A DNA stretch of 59,146 nt from JAJXUB01 sp047974805 (GTDB lineage: Bacteria > Actinomycetota > Actinomycetes > Actinomycetales > Dermatophilaceae). Below the pieces are notes generated by a model. The model did no database searches. It had not been told where the DNA came from and saw only the letters and a program-made list of their open reading frames with translations. A program made the position numbers and the translations under genes. The stretch lies in contig JBKECS010000051.1 in assembly GCA_047974805.1 (NCBI GenBank), positions 1-59,146 on the forward strand, in the 5' to 3' direction. Below, in pieces: positions 8,489-18,553 of this stretch; position 1 is the first letter of the stretch, and every line of letters begins with the position of its first letter.

Positions 8489-9907
8489 TCAGAGGCGGTT
8501 TTCCGCCTCGATGAGCACGGCTCCGAGGCGGGCGGTGATATCGGCGAACATATCCTGGCCAATGGTCAACGGGGGTGCCAACTGGATGACCGGGTCGCCG
8601 CGGTCGTCTGCGCGGCAATAGATTCCCGCCTCGAACAACGCGCGGGAGAGGAAACCGCGCAACAGCCGCTCGGCCTCATCGTCGGTGAACGTCTCCCGGG
8701 TCGCCTTGTCCTTGACCAACTCGATCCCGTAGAAGTACCCGGCACCGCGGACATCACCGACCAGCGGCAGGTCCAGCAGGGACTCGAGGCTGGATCGAAA
8801 GGCGGGCGCATTCTCCTTGACGTGGTCGAACAGATGCTCCCGTTCGAAAATGTCCAGATTGGCCATGGCTGCGGCGGCCGAAACGGGGTGTCCACCCCAG
8901 GTATAGCCGTGCGGGAAGGACGTCGTGCCGTGTCGGAAGGGTTCGAACAACCGGTCCGAGGCGATCATCAGCCCGAGCGGGGCGTAGCCGGACGTGATGC
9001 CCTTGGCGGTGGTGATGATGTCCGGGACATAGCCGAAGTCGTCACAGGCGAACATGGACCCGATGCGTCCGAAGGCGCAGATGGTTTCGTCCGAGACGAG
9101 CAGGACGTCGTACTCGTCGCAGATCTCACGGACCCGCTCGAAGTAGCCCGGGGGCGGTGGAAAGCATCCGCCGGAGTTCTGCACCGGTTCGAGGAAGACG
9201 GCCGCGACGGTGTCCGGCCCCTCGAACTCGATGGCCTCGGCGATCCGGTCCGCCGCCCACCGTCCGAAGGCCTTCTCATCGTCCCGCAGATGCTCCGGTG
9301 CCCGATAGAGATTGGTGTTGGGCACCTTGAACGTGCCGGGCACCAACGGTTCGAACATCTCCTTGGCAGCTGGGATACCGGTAATCGACAAGGCGCCCTG
9401 GGGGGTGCCGTGGTAGGCCACCGACCGGGAGATCACCTTGTGTTTCGTCGGCTTTCCGGTGAGCTTGAAGTACTGCTTGGCCAGCTTCCACGCGGTCTCT
9501 ACCGCTTCGCCCCCGCCGGTGGTGAAGAACACCCGGTTTAGGTCCCCCGGTGCGTTCGCGGCGAGTCGTTCGGCGAGCTCGATGGCCCGCGGATGCGCAT
9601 ACGACCACAGCGGGAAGAAGGCCAAATCCTTCGCCTGCGCCGCCATGGCCTCGGCGATCTCCTCTCGCCCGTGCCCCACATTGACCACGAAGAGCCCGGC
9701 GAGCCCGTCGATGTACTCGCGGCCCGCGGCATCGTAGACAAGGTGGCCCTTGCCGTGGGTGATCACCGGAACAGGTTGGCCCAGCCCCCCGCCGGCTGGG
9801 CTCTCGAAAACCGAGTGTCGGGTGAAGTGCATCCATAGGTGGTCGCGGGCGGCGTCGGAGTAGCTGGCTCCCGTCGGTGTGGTGGCGTCAGGTTGAGTGC
9901 CGGTCAT
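8489..9907 (-). CDS. Class III PLP aminotransferase, putrescine/diamine-pyruvate type
   Basis: Encodes 472 residues. It transfers an amino group from a diamine such as putrescine, giving 4-aminobutanal. PLP residues can be placed: D273 in the LLVSDETICAFGR segment and the Schiff-base K302 in TTAKGITSGY. The overall pattern (LWMHFT near the N-terminus, FPPPPGYF) matches SpuC-like putrescine:pyruvate aminotransferases. The start overlaps the stop of the Lrp regulator by 4 bases (ATGA, 9904-9907), so it is co-transcribed with that regulator and the downstream oxidase. A related beta-alanine or GABA aminotransferase role cannot be excluded. Confidence 0.87.
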   Translation of the reverse strand: MTGTQPDATTPTGASYSDAARDHLWMHFTRHSVFESPAGGGLGQPVPVITHGKGHLVYDAAGREYIDGLAGLFVVNVGHGREEIAEAMAAQAKDLAFFPLWSYAHPRAIELAERLAANAPGDLNRVFFTTGGGEAVETAWKLAKQYFKLTGKPTKHKVISRSVAYHGTPQGALSITGIPAAKEMFEPLVPGTFKVPNTNLYRAPEHLRDDEKAFGRWAADRIAEAIEFEGPDTVAAVFLEPVQNSGGCFPPPPGYFERVREICDEYDVLLVSDETICAFGRIGSMFACDDFGYVPDIITTAKGITSGYAPLGLMIASDRLFEPFRHGTTSFPHGYTWGGHPVSAAAAMANLDIFEREHLFDHVKENAPAFRSSLESLLDLPLVGDVRGAGYFYGIELVKDKATRETFTDDEAERLLRGFLSRALFEAGIYCRADDRGDPVIQLAPPLTIGQDMFADITARLGAVLIEAENRL

Positions 9908-10398
9908 CGGGTTCCCCAGTTGTAGTGCTGTTTGTTGAGTTGCAGATAGACGAAGGTCTCGGTCGAGGACACCCCCGCAAGCGTGCGAATCCGCCGACCG
10001 ACGAGGTCCAAGAGGTGGTCGTCGTCCTCGCAGACCACTTCGGCGAGGATGTCGAAGCTGCCTGCCGTGGTCACCACGTAGTCGACCTCGTTCATCGCCG
10101 CCAGTTCCGCCGCGACAGGCGAGATGGCACCCTCAACCCGGATGCCGACCATCGCTTGCCGGGCGAAGCCGACTTGGAGGGGGTCGGTCACCGCGACGAT
10201 CTGCATGACCTCCGCCTCCAGCAGCCGGGCAACCCGCTGCCGGACAGCGGCTTCGGACAATCCGACCGATTTGGCGATGGCGGCATACGAGCGGCGACCA
10301 TCCTCCTGAAGAGCTTCAATGATCCTGCGGGAGACCTCGTCGAGGCGCACCTCTGACTTTCCCGGCGATGGGCTGTTGCCGACCTTGACCATGCCCAC
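9904..10398 (-). CDS. Lrp/AsnC-family transcriptional regulator
   Basis: Encodes 164 residues from GTG 10398 or 162 from ATG 10392. The N-terminal winged HTH (LDEVSRRIIEALQEDGRR, then AIAKSVGLSEAAVRQRV) is followed by a RAM ligand-binding domain from about residue 80. It leads the minus-strand operon regulator-aminotransferase-oxidase and is divergent from the ALDH gene, the classic position of a local regulator. Its start codon lies inside a perfect 13-bp inverted repeat. The probable ligand is a polyamine or a catabolite such as GABA; this is inferred from position only. Confidence 0.9.
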   Translation of the reverse strand: MGMVKVGNSPSPGKSEVRLDEVSRRIIEALQEDGRRSYAAIAKSVGLSEAAVRQRVARLLEAEVMQIVAVTDPLQVGFARQAMVGIRVEGAISPVAAELAAMNEVDYVVTTAGSFDILAEVVCEDDDHLLDLVGRRIRTLAGVSSTETFVYLQLNKQHYNWGTR

Positions 10399-10419
10399 AT
10401 GGTGCCTGTGGGCATGGTC
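10387..10419. promoter_or_regulatory. 13-bp perfect inverted repeat spanning the Lrp start codon
   Basis: Arms at 10387-10399 (gaccatgcccaca) and 10407-10419 (tgtgggcatggtc) are perfect complements around a 7-base spacer. Both candidate start codons of the regulator (10398, 10392) lie in the left arm. It could be an autoregulatory operator for the dimeric Lrp protein or an RNA hairpin that hides the start. The repeat is seen directly; its use is inferred. Confidence 0.65.
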
Positions 10420-10493
10420 GTTGGCAAGTACCTTCTCAGCGGATTTCGGGGCGGGAGGCGCTGAACGTGCCTGATTCCGTCAATTTGTTACCT

Positions 10494-10529
10494 GAAATCG
10501 CTTGATTTCCGTCGCCTGCTCGCTACAGT
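10494..10529 (+). promoter_or_regulatory. Putative promoter and overlapping operator for the ALDH gene
   Basis: TTGATT at 10502-10507 and TACAGT at 10524-10529, 16 bases apart, resemble a sigma-A promoter pointing at the ALDH gene. The inverted repeat GAAATC-gctt-GATTTC (10494-10509) covers the -35 element, a natural place for repression. The leader to ATG 10575 is about 40 bases and carries gagg at 10563-10566. Confidence 0.5.
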
Positions 10530-10574
10530 CAGGCACACAGTGACTTCGCCCGGGACACGAATGAGGTAATTGCC

Positions 10575-12020
10575 ATGGCGACCGTACGTACGCTTCGGAA
10601 CTTCGTCGGCGGCCAGTTCGTCGATGCCTCCTTAGAGGCCACGTCGGACGTCATCAATCCAGCGACCGGCCAGGTGGTCGCCAGGGCACCGATCAGCGCC
10701 GCCGCCGACGTCGACGCCGCGTATGCCTCCGCAAGCTCAGCCTTCCAAGAATGGGGCCAGACGACCCCGAGCGAGCGCCAGGCGGCCCTGCTGAAGTTCG
10801 CCGACGCCGTTGAGGCGCGAGCATCGGACTTCATCCGGGTCGAGGGGGAAAACACCGGGAAACCGCACGCCTTGACCGCCTCGGAGGAAGTCCCTCCCAT
10901 GGTCGATCAGATTCGCTTCTTCGCCGGTGCTGCCCGGGTGCTGGAGGGTCGGGCCGCGGGGGAGTACATGGCCGGGCATACCAGCTGGATTCGCCGGGAG
11001 CCGATCGGCGTCGTCGGCCAGGTGACCCCATGGAACTACCCGATGATGATGGCGGTCTGGAAGATCGCCCCCGCTTTGGCCGCCGGCAACACCATCGTGC
11101 TCAAGCCCAGCGACACCACACCGGAGAGCACCCTGCTGCTGGCCGAGATCGCCTCGGAGTTCCTCCCGGCTGGCACGTTCAACGTCATCACCGGCGACCG
11201 GGACACCGGCAGGATGGTCGTCGAGCATCCGACCCCGCAACTGGTCGCCATCACCGGGTCGGTCCGGGCCGGTATGCAGGTGGCCGAGTCGGCCAGCCGT
11301 GACGTCAAACGGGTTCACCTCGAACTCGGTGGCAAGGCGCCGGTCGTCGTCTTCGACGACGCCGACATCGAGGCCGCGGTCGAGGGGATCGCCGTCGCCG
11401 GCTACTTCAACGCCGGTCAGGACTGCACTGCAGCCACGAGAGTGCTGGCCGGGCGCGGTATCCACGACGACTTCGTCGCGGCCCTGGCCGAGTATGCCGC
11501 CAACAACGCCAAGGTCGGCATGCCCGATGATCAGGACGCGCTCTTCGGCCCGGTCAACAACGCCAACCAGCTTGCCCGGGTCTCCGGGATGATCGAGCGA
11601 TTGCCCGGACACGCCACGGTGCAGACCGGCGGCAACCGGGTGGCCTCGCTGGGCGAGGGCTATTTCCTCGAACCGACCGTGGTCAGCGGCCTGCACCAGG
11701 ACGACGAGGCGATCCAGAACGAGATCTTCGGCCCGGTGATCACCGTGCAGCGCTTCACCGACGAGGACGAGGCGGTGGCGTGGGCCAACGACGTGCAATA
11801 CGGCCTGGCCAGCTCCGTGTGGACCAAGGACTTTGGCCGTGCCATGCGGATGAGCAAACGCCTGGACTTCGGCGCGGTGTGGATCAACACACACATCCCC
11901 ATCGTCGCCGAGATGCCGCACGGTGGTTTCAAGCATTCCGGCTATGGCAAGGACCTGTCCATGTACGGCCTGGAGGACTACACCCGGATTAAGCACGTTA
12001 TGGCCAACATCGACAGCTGA
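10575..12020 (+). CDS. Aldehyde dehydrogenase, gamma-aminobutyraldehyde dehydrogenase-like
   Basis: Encodes 481 residues. NAD(P)-dependent oxidation of 4-aminobutanal to GABA is the likely reaction. Catalytic C284 (GQDCTA) and general base E250 (HLELGGKAP) are visible, as are the TPWNYPMMM and ITGSVRAG cofactor-site motifs. The ATG at 10575 has a gagg site 8 bases upstream. It is the first gene of the plus-strand unit that continues with the Pot-type importer. Together with the divergent aminotransferase it forms a two-step putrescine-to-GABA route. Assignment within the ALDH superfamily rests partly on context. Confidence 0.88.
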   Translation: MATVRTLRNFVGGQFVDASLEATSDVINPATGQVVARAPISAAADVDAAYASASSAFQEWGQTTPSERQAALLKFADAVEARASDFIRVEGENTGKPHALTASEEVPPMVDQIRFFAGAARVLEGRAAGEYMAGHTSWIRREPIGVVGQVTPWNYPMMMAVWKIAPALAAGNTIVLKPSDTTPESTLLLAEIASEFLPAGTFNVITGDRDTGRMVVEHPTPQLVAITGSVRAGMQVAESASRDVKRVHLELGGKAPVVVFDDADIEAAVEGIAVAGYFNAGQDCTAATRVLAGRGIHDDFVAALAEYAANNAKVGMPDDQDALFGPVNNANQLARVSGMIERLPGHATVQTGGNRVASLGEGYFLEPTVVSGLHQDDEAIQNEIFGPVITVQRFTDEDEAVAWANDVQYGLASSVWTKDFGRAMRMSKRLDFGAVWINTHIPIVAEMPHGGFKHSGYGKDLSMYGLEDYTRIKHVMANIDS

Positions 12021-12087
12021 CCAGCTATACCTGGACGCTCACAGCACCCGAAGCACCGCTCGAACCAACCGAAGAAGGAGTTGCCCC

Positions 12088-13314
12088 ATGGCGACCAATC
12101 CATTCACCTCGTTGGCGGCCCAGGCCGCGCTCGCTCGCGGACTCGTCGGCCGACGCACGCTCATGATCGGCGCCGGGGGTATCGGTGTCGGTGCTCTGGC
12201 CGCGTGTGGTTCTTCGGGCACGAAAACGCAAAGCTCCACGGGGACTGCAGCACCCACCGCCGCGGCCGCTGCGGATAAGTCGGACACCGACAAGCTGGTC
12301 AACTGGAGCAACTGGCCGGAGTACATCGATATCGACGACGCCACCCAGAAGCACCTGACCCTGGCGGAGTTCACCAAGAAGACCGGGATCAAGGTCAACT
12401 ACACCGAGGACTACAACGACAACGACGAGTTCTACGCCAAGGTGCGTCCGCTGCTGGCCGCCGGGCAAGACACCGGCCGAGACACCTGGTGCTCGACGGA
12501 CTGGATGGTGGCCCGGCTCATCCGCCAGGGGTACGTCCAGCCGCTCGACCTGGCGAACATCCCCAACCACGGCAACGTCGACGACGCCCTGATGAATGTC
12601 GAATTCGACCCCGGGCGCAAGTACTCCCTGCCGTGGCAGAGCGGATTCGCCGGCATCGCCTACAACCCCAAGTCCACTGGCGGCAAGAAGATCGAGTCGG
12701 TCGACCAGCTCCTGACCGACCCGGCGCTCAACGGCAAGGTCACTTTGCTCACCGAGATGCGGGACACCGTCGGCCTGGTCATGTTGGCCCTGGGCAAGGA
12801 CATCACCAAGTTCACCGACGCCGACTTCCAAGCGGCCATCGACGAGTTGCAGAAGGCAAAGGACTCAGGACAGATCAAGGGGTTCACCGGCAACGAGTAC
12901 ACCAAGCCTCTGGCCGCAGGTGACACTGCCGCATGCTTCGCCTGGACCGGTGACGTCGTCCAACTGCAAGCGGACAATCCCGCCCTGGGTTATTCGCTGC
13001 CCAGTACCGGGTGCACGCTGTGGTCGGACAACTTCGTCATTCCGGCCCTTGCCCAGCACAAGAAGAATGCCGAGCAGCTCATCAACTTCTACTACGAACC
13101 GGACGTGATGGCGCAGGTCGTCGACTACGTGAACTACATCAGCCCGGTCAAGGGCACGCAGGACATCCTGACCAAGGACGACCCCGAAGTGGCCAAGAAC
13201 CAGCTCATCTTCCCCAGCACCGACACGCTCGCGCGCGCTCACGTCTTCCGCGGGCTGAGCGATGCGGAGGAAACCAAGTACAACCAGATGTTCCAGACGC
13301 TGGTCACGGGCTGA
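12088..13314 (+). CDS. potD: Polyamine ABC transporter substrate-binding lipoprotein (PotD/PotF-like)
   Basis: Encodes 408 residues from ATG 12088, preceded by gaagaaggag; an open frame upstream overlaps the ALDH gene and is not used. The signal region has GRRTLM at 21-26 and a lipobox LAAC ending at C40, so it is a lipoprotein, possibly Tat-exported. A low-complexity Thr/Ala/Ser linker follows. The mature part starts LVNWSNWPEYIDID, typical of spermidine/putrescine-binding proteins of this family. It delivers polyamine to the PotBC permease encoded just downstream. Confidence 0.9.
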   Translation: MATNPFTSLAAQAALARGLVGRRTLMIGAGGIGVGALAACGSSGTKTQSSTGTAAPTAAAAADKSDTDKLVNWSNWPEYIDIDDATQKHLTLAEFTKKTGIKVNYTEDYNDNDEFYAKVRPLLAAGQDTGRDTWCSTDWMVARLIRQGYVQPLDLANIPNHGNVDDALMNVEFDPGRKYSLPWQSGFAGIAYNPKSTGGKKIESVDQLLTDPALNGKVTLLTEMRDTVGLVMLALGKDITKFTDADFQAAIDELQKAKDSGQIKGFTGNEYTKPLAAGDTAACFAWTGDVVQLQADNPALGYSLPSTGCTLWSDNFVIPALAQHKKNAEQLINFYYEPDVMAQVVDYVNYISPVKGTQDILTKDDPEVAKNQLIFPSTDTLARAHVFRGLSDAEETKYNQMFQTLVTG

Positions 13315-13332
13315 GACGGCCAGGGTCCGGCG

Positions 13333-14434
<1,102 letters not shown>

Positions 14435-14442
<8 letters not shown>

Positions 14443-15382
14443 CCTGGCGGTCGCCACCGGCTCGCGGGGGTCTCACTCGCGGCCGGCCAAGGTCAAGCAG
14501 CGTCGCAACTGGGTACCTTATGCCCTGCTGGCCCCTGGCCTGCTCTGGCTCTTCTTCTTCTTCGCGGTGCCGACGATCTCCTTGATCAGTCAGTCGCTGC
14601 AAACCGGAGATACCTACAACGGCTACGCCCTGACGTGGCACTTCTCCACGTATGCCGATGCCTTCTCACGGTATTGGCCGCAGCTGCTGCGTTCGCTCAT
14701 CTATGCCGGGTTGGCCACCGTCTTCACCCTGCTGCTCGGCTACCCGCTGGCGTGGTTCATCGCGCACCGATCCGGCAAGTACAAGAACATCCTGCTCGTC
14801 CTGGTCATCGCACCGTTCTTCACCTCCTTCCTCATCCGCACGCTCGCCTGGCAGACCATCCTGGGCACCGACGGCCTGTTGGAGAAGTTCGTTGGCCTCC
14901 TTCACTTGACCTGGTTGCTCAACGGGTTCGAGACCTTCCTCGGCTGGGTGCACCTGGGGACGGGGAACCAGCTGCTCTACACCCCCTTCGCGGTCATCGC
15001 CGGGTTGACCTACAACTTCCTGCCGTTCATGGTATTGCCGCTGTACTCCAACATCGAGCGGTTGGACCTGCGCCTGACGGAGGCGGCCAGCGATCTGTAT
15101 GCCACGCCGCTGAGCACCTTCCGCAAGGTCATCTGGCCGCTGTCGCTGCCCGGTGTGGTTGCGGGCACCCTGCTGACGTTCATTCCCGCGGCCGGGGACT
15201 ACATCAACTCGGTGTTGTTGGGCAGCACGAAGACGGTGATGATCGGGCAGGTCATCGACAGCCAGTTCCTTAGGGTGCTCAACTACCCGCTGGCGGCGGC
15301 GTTGTCCGTCGGCCTCATGGCCATCATCATCGCCTTGGTGTTCACCTATGTCCGCAGGTCCGGCACCGAGGAGTTGGTCTGA
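14435..15382 (+). CDS. potB: Polyamine ABC transporter permease 1
   Basis: Encodes 315 residues from ATG 14435, which lies inside the end of potA (8-base overlap). A cytoplasmic basic N-terminus (VKQRRNW) is followed by about six membrane segments. The cytoplasmic EAA-type loop that docks the ATPase is visible at LTEAASDLYATPLSTFRKVIWPL. It forms the translocation pathway together with the next gene, whose start is one base beyond the potB stop. Confidence 0.9.
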
Positions 15383-15383
15383 C

Positions 15384-16178
15384 ATGGCCTGGATACGGCG
15401 TCATGCCATCGCCATCATCGGCCTGGCCGTCATGGCCTACATCCTCTTGCCCAACCTGGTGGTGTTGGCGTTCTCGTTCAACAACCCCAAGGGCCGGCTC
15501 AACATCACCTGGCAGGAGTTCTCCCTCGAGGCCTGGTTGAACCCGTGCAACACCCCGGGGATCTGCACCTCGGTGGGCTTGAGCTTGAAGGTCGGGATCA
15601 TCGCTTCGCTCACGGCGACCGTGCTGGGCACCCTGGTGGCCTTCGCGTTGGGCCGCTACAGGTTCCATGGCCGATCGGCGACCAACCTGCTCATCTTTAT
15701 GCCGATGGCAACCCCCGAGGTCGTCATGGGGTCCTCGCTGCTGACCCTGTTCATCTCCTTGGGAATCGGCACTGGACAGACGACGATCCTCATCGCGCAC
15801 ATCATGTTTTGTTTGAGCTTCGTCGTGGTCACCGTCAAAGCCCGGATCGCGTCCTTGGACCCCCGGCTCGAGGAAGCTGCCGCAGATCTGTATGCCAACC
15901 CGCTACAGGCGTTCTGGAAAGTGACCTTTCCGCTGGTCGCCCCCGGTATCGCCGCAGGCGCCCTGTTGGCATTCTCGCTGAGCTTCGACGACTACATCAT
16001 CACCAACTTCAACGCCAGCCCGAGTTCGGTGACCTTCCCCATGTATATCTGGGGCGCCGCCCAGCGCGGAGTCCCGGTGCAGGTCAACGTGATCGGATCG
16101 ATCATGTTCCTCGGCGCTGTCGCCATTGTCGCGATCGGGCAGCTGCTTACGGCTCGCCGCAACCGAGCCGCGGCCTAG
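15384..16178 (+). CDS. potC: Polyamine ABC transporter permease 2
   Basis: Encodes 264 residues from ATG 15384, immediately after potB. It has six predicted membrane segments and an EAA loop (LEEAAADLYANPLQAFWKVTFPL), and the SFDDYIITNF segment near the end matches PotC/PotI permeases. An upstream in-frame ATG at 15348 would overlap potB and add a non-conserved leader. It completes the importer potD-A-B-C. Confidence 0.9.
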   Translation: MAWIRRHAIAIIGLAVMAYILLPNLVVLAFSFNNPKGRLNITWQEFSLEAWLNPCNTPGICTSVGLSLKVGIIASLTATVLGTLVAFALGRYRFHGRSATNLLIFMPMATPEVVMGSSLLTLFISLGIGTGQTTILIAHIMFCLSFVVVTVKARIASLDPRLEEAAADLYANPLQAFWKVTFPLVAPGIAAGALLAFSLSFDDYIITNFNASPSSVTFPMYIWGAAQRGVPVQVNVIGSIMFLGAVAIVAIGQLLTARRNRAAA

Positions 16179-16236
16179 GCGATCCGCATACGAGGGGCCG
16201 GGGAGGCCCCACGAGTAAGGAAGGGAGACGCGTGAC

Positions 16237-17502
16237 ATGCGTGTCCTGATGATCGGGGCCGGCGGGGTCGGTGACGCTGCAGTCCGCCTGGCGGCCCGGC
16301 GCGAGTACTTCGAGGCGTGGGTGGTGGCCGACTATGACCGGTCACGGGCCGAGGCCACCGTCGCAGCAGTCCAGGCGCGCCATCGCGGCGAACAGCGGTT
16401 CACGCCCGCACAAGTGGATGCCTCGGACGAGGTCGCCGTAGCCGACCTGATCAGGTCCACCGGCGCCACCCATGTGCTCAACGCTGTCGATCCGCGGTTC
16501 GTCATGCCGATCTTCTCCGCGGCGTTGGCGGCGGGCGCGAACTACCTGGACATGGCGATGAGTCTGTCGACGCCGCATCCGGACGCGCCCTACGCCCACG
16601 TCGGGGTCAAACTCGGGGACGAGCAGTTCACCCTCGCCCCGCAATGGGAGGCGTCTGGGCGGTTGGCGCTGGTCGGCATGGGGGTCGAACCCGGGCTCGC
16701 TGACGTGTTTGCCCGTTACGCCAGGGACCACCTGTTCTCCCGAATCGACGCCCTGGATGTGCGTGACGGCGCCAATCTCGTGGTCCGTGACGAGTCCGGC
16801 GCAGAGGTCTTCGCCCCAGGATTCTCCATGTGGACCATCATCGAGGAATGCCTGAACCCGCCGGTGGTCTGGGAAGCGGGCCGGGCGCACGAACCGGACG
16901 GGGGCTGGTTCACCATGCCGGCCTTCAGCGAACCGGAGGTCTTCGACTTTCCCGGCGGCATCGGCCCGGTGGAATGCGTACACGTGGAACACGAGGAAGT
17001 GCTGCTCATGCCGCGCTGGCTCGATACCGGCCGGGTGACCTTCAAGTACGGGTTGGGTCAGGAACTCATCGGGATCCTCACGACGCTGCACACCCTCGGG
17101 CTGGACGCGACCGAGCCAGTCGAGGTCAAGGGCGTCGCGGTCAGCCCCCGGGACGTTGTCGCCGCCGTCCTGCCCGATCCGGCAACGATCGGTCCGGCGA
17201 TGGAGGGCAAGACCTGCGCCGGGGTGTTGGTGACCGGGCTGGGGGTGGACGGTCAGCCACGGTCGAGCTACCTCCATCACGTGGTGGACAACGCCGAATC
17301 GATGGCCTTGGACGGAGCGCAATGTGTGGTCTGGCAGACCGCGCTCGGCCCGGTGATCGCCCTTGAGCTGCTGGCCTCCGGTCGATGGGCCGGCACGGGC
17401 GTGCTCGGTCCGGAAGCCTTCGATGCGCAGCCCTTCCTGGACCTGCTCGCTGCACCGGCACCCCAGGGCTACGGCTCACCGTGGGGGATTGCAGAGCACT
17501 AA
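16237..17502 (+). CDS. Saccharopine dehydrogenase-like (carboxynorspermidine dehydrogenase-type) oxidoreductase
   Basis: Encodes 421 residues. The N-terminal Rossmann motif is MIGAGGVGDAA, and the HVLNAVDPRFVMPIF and ANYLDMAM segments are typical of saccharopine dehydrogenase C-terminal-domain families. Such enzymes join or split an amino group and a keto or semialdehyde acid. It lies 58 bases after potC and probably belongs to the same unit. Its role in a polyamine cluster is not obvious: it might make or break a carboxy-polyamine or act on an aldehyde product. No reaction is assigned. Confidence 0.75.
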   Translation: MRVLMIGAGGVGDAAVRLAARREYFEAWVVADYDRSRAEATVAAVQARHRGEQRFTPAQVDASDEVAVADLIRSTGATHVLNAVDPRFVMPIFSAALAAGANYLDMAMSLSTPHPDAPYAHVGVKLGDEQFTLAPQWEASGRLALVGMGVEPGLADVFARYARDHLFSRIDALDVRDGANLVVRDESGAEVFAPGFSMWTIIEECLNPPVVWEAGRAHEPDGGWFTMPAFSEPEVFDFPGGIGPVECVHVEHEEVLLMPRWLDTGRVTFKYGLGQELIGILTTLHTLGLDATEPVEVKGVAVSPRDVVAAVLPDPATIGPAMEGKTCAGVLVTGLGVDGQPRSSYLHHVVDNAESMALDGAQCVVWQTALGPVIALELLASGRWAGTGVLGPEAFDAQPFLDLLAAPAPQGYGSPWGIAEH

Positions 17503-17521
17503 CGCGGTGGCTGGACACAGC

Positions 17522-17527
17522 TAGGGT
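17522..17527 (+). promoter_or_regulatory. TAGGGT -10-like element, leaderless start of the RNase gene
   Basis: TAGGGT ends 6 bases before ATG 17534. This spacing is typical of leaderless transcripts in actinobacteria, and no Shine-Dalgarno sequence fits between. The same arrangement recurs at 47060-47065. No convincing -35 is visible. Confidence 0.45.
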
Positions 17528-17533
17528 TTTGGC

Positions 17534-18064
17534 ATGCCGGCGTCCACCCGCCTCAGGGGCCCTCGACAGGCCTGGCTGCTTCTGGGCGTGGTCGCACTGG
17601 TGTTGGCGGCGGCGTTCGTGCTGCGCAGCCCGGCCACACCCGCGGCGGTCGATCCGGTCAGCGCATCGCCCACGGTCCAGGCCACGGGGCGGGCGACCTC
17701 CGGGACATCCTCCCCGGGCGCAGCCAGCCACCCAACCAGTGACCTCTCCACTGCCACAGGCTCAGCGACACCGACATCGGGCCTGCACGTGGTGGCCGAA
17801 TCCGCTCTTCCGGCCGCGGCACGGCATACCGTGGCCCTGATCCACGCCGGTGGTCCCTTCCCCTACCGCCAAGACGGCTCGACCTTCAGCAACCGGGAGA
17901 GGATCTTGCCGAGTCAACCGCGCGGCTACTACCGCGAATACACCGTCAAGGACGGCGCCGCAGGGGACCGGGGACCGAACCGGATCGTTGGTGGAGCCGC
18001 CGGCGATCTGTATTGGACCACCGATCACTACGGCCACTTCCGGCAGATCAAGGAGGGCGAGTGA
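17534..18064 (+). CDS. Secreted guanyl-specific ribonuclease (barnase/RNase Sa family)
   Basis: Encodes 176 residues. A membrane or signal segment lies at about 14-30, then a Ser/Thr/Ala-rich linker to about 83 and a C-terminal RNase domain from about 90. The domain shows the microbial RNase landmarks GGPFPY, NRERILP, GYYREYTV and TTDHYGHF. By comparison with RNase Sa the likely catalytic residues are E135, R146 or R150, and H165. The mature enzyme would cut single-stranded RNA at guanines outside the cell. The stop overlaps the barstar start (GTGA), so enzyme and inhibitor are coupled. Confidence 0.9.
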   Translation: MPASTRLRGPRQAWLLLGVVALVLAAAFVLRSPATPAAVDPVSASPTVQATGRATSGTSSPGAASHPTSDLSTATGSATPTSGLHVVAESALPAAARHTVALIHAGGPFPYRQDGSTFSNRERILPSQPRGYYREYTVKDGAAGDRGPNRIVGGAAGDLYWTTDHYGHFRQIKEGE

Positions 18065-18417
18065 TCACCTACCACGGCCCGCAGGCCAGACTGTCCGAAG
18101 TCATCGACGACATCCGTCACCAAATCCCCGAAGCACTCCTCGTCGTCGTCCCGGCCGGGGACTCCAAAGAGGCTGCCATGGAGCAGTTTGCGGCCGCCTT
18201 CGACTTCCCCGCATGGTTCGGGGGCAACCTCGACGCGTTGGAGGAATGCCTGACCGATGCTGTCCGCGCCGCCGACCGGCCCTTGGCTCTGTTCTGGGAT
18301 TCGGTAGGGCAACTGTCCCACCACGATCCGGGCGCGGCCGCAGCGATCACCGCCGTGCTGCAGGATGTCGCTGCGGAGCAGGAGAGTTTGTGGGTAGCCA
18401 TTCTGGGTCGGGCATGA
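18061..18417 (+). CDS. Barstar-family RNase inhibitor
   Basis: Encodes 118 residues from GTG 18061, overlapping the RNase stop by 4 bases. The diagnostic barstar block FPAWFGGNLDALEECLTD is present at about residues 49-66; in barstar this region supplies the helix and acidic residue that plug the RNase active site. It would keep any un-exported RNase inactive in the cytoplasm. An in-frame upstream ATG (18013) would lie inside the RNase gene and is not used. Confidence 0.9.
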   Translation: MITYHGPQARLSEVIDDIRHQIPEALLVVVPAGDSKEAAMEQFAAAFDFPAWFGGNLDALEECLTDAVRAADRPLALFWDSVGQLSHHDPGAAAAITAVLQDVAAEQESLWVAILGRA

Positions 18418-18419
18418 TC

Positions 18420-18434
18420 GGCGCGCTACGCGCC
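18420..18434 (+). terminator. Small GC hairpin after barstar
   Basis: ggcgcg (18420-18425) pairs with cgcgcc (18429-18434) around a 3-base loop directly after the barstar stop. A T-rich stretch occurs only about 25 bases later. It may end the RNase-barstar transcript. Confidence 0.35.
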
Positions 18435-18553
18435 CTGCCTCGGCATGGACGTGGCTGGGTTTTCCTTCGGTATCGGTCACACCCACCAGCCGCTGACCTG
18501 GCAGAAGTGGGATGCTGGGACGTGCAACCGAGGACGCCGCGGAGGTGGCAGAG

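Noticed and set aside
8487..8618. 44-residue N-terminal extension of the FAD oxidoreductase
   Set aside because: It lies wholly inside the aminotransferase gene, is Arg/Pro-rich, and the GTG at 8486 places the GAGFTG motif at the expected distance.
10737..11996. 419-codon minus-strand frame antisense to the ALDH gene
   Set aside because: Typical low-information antisense frame rich in Gly, Asp and His; the ALDH has intact catalytic residues.
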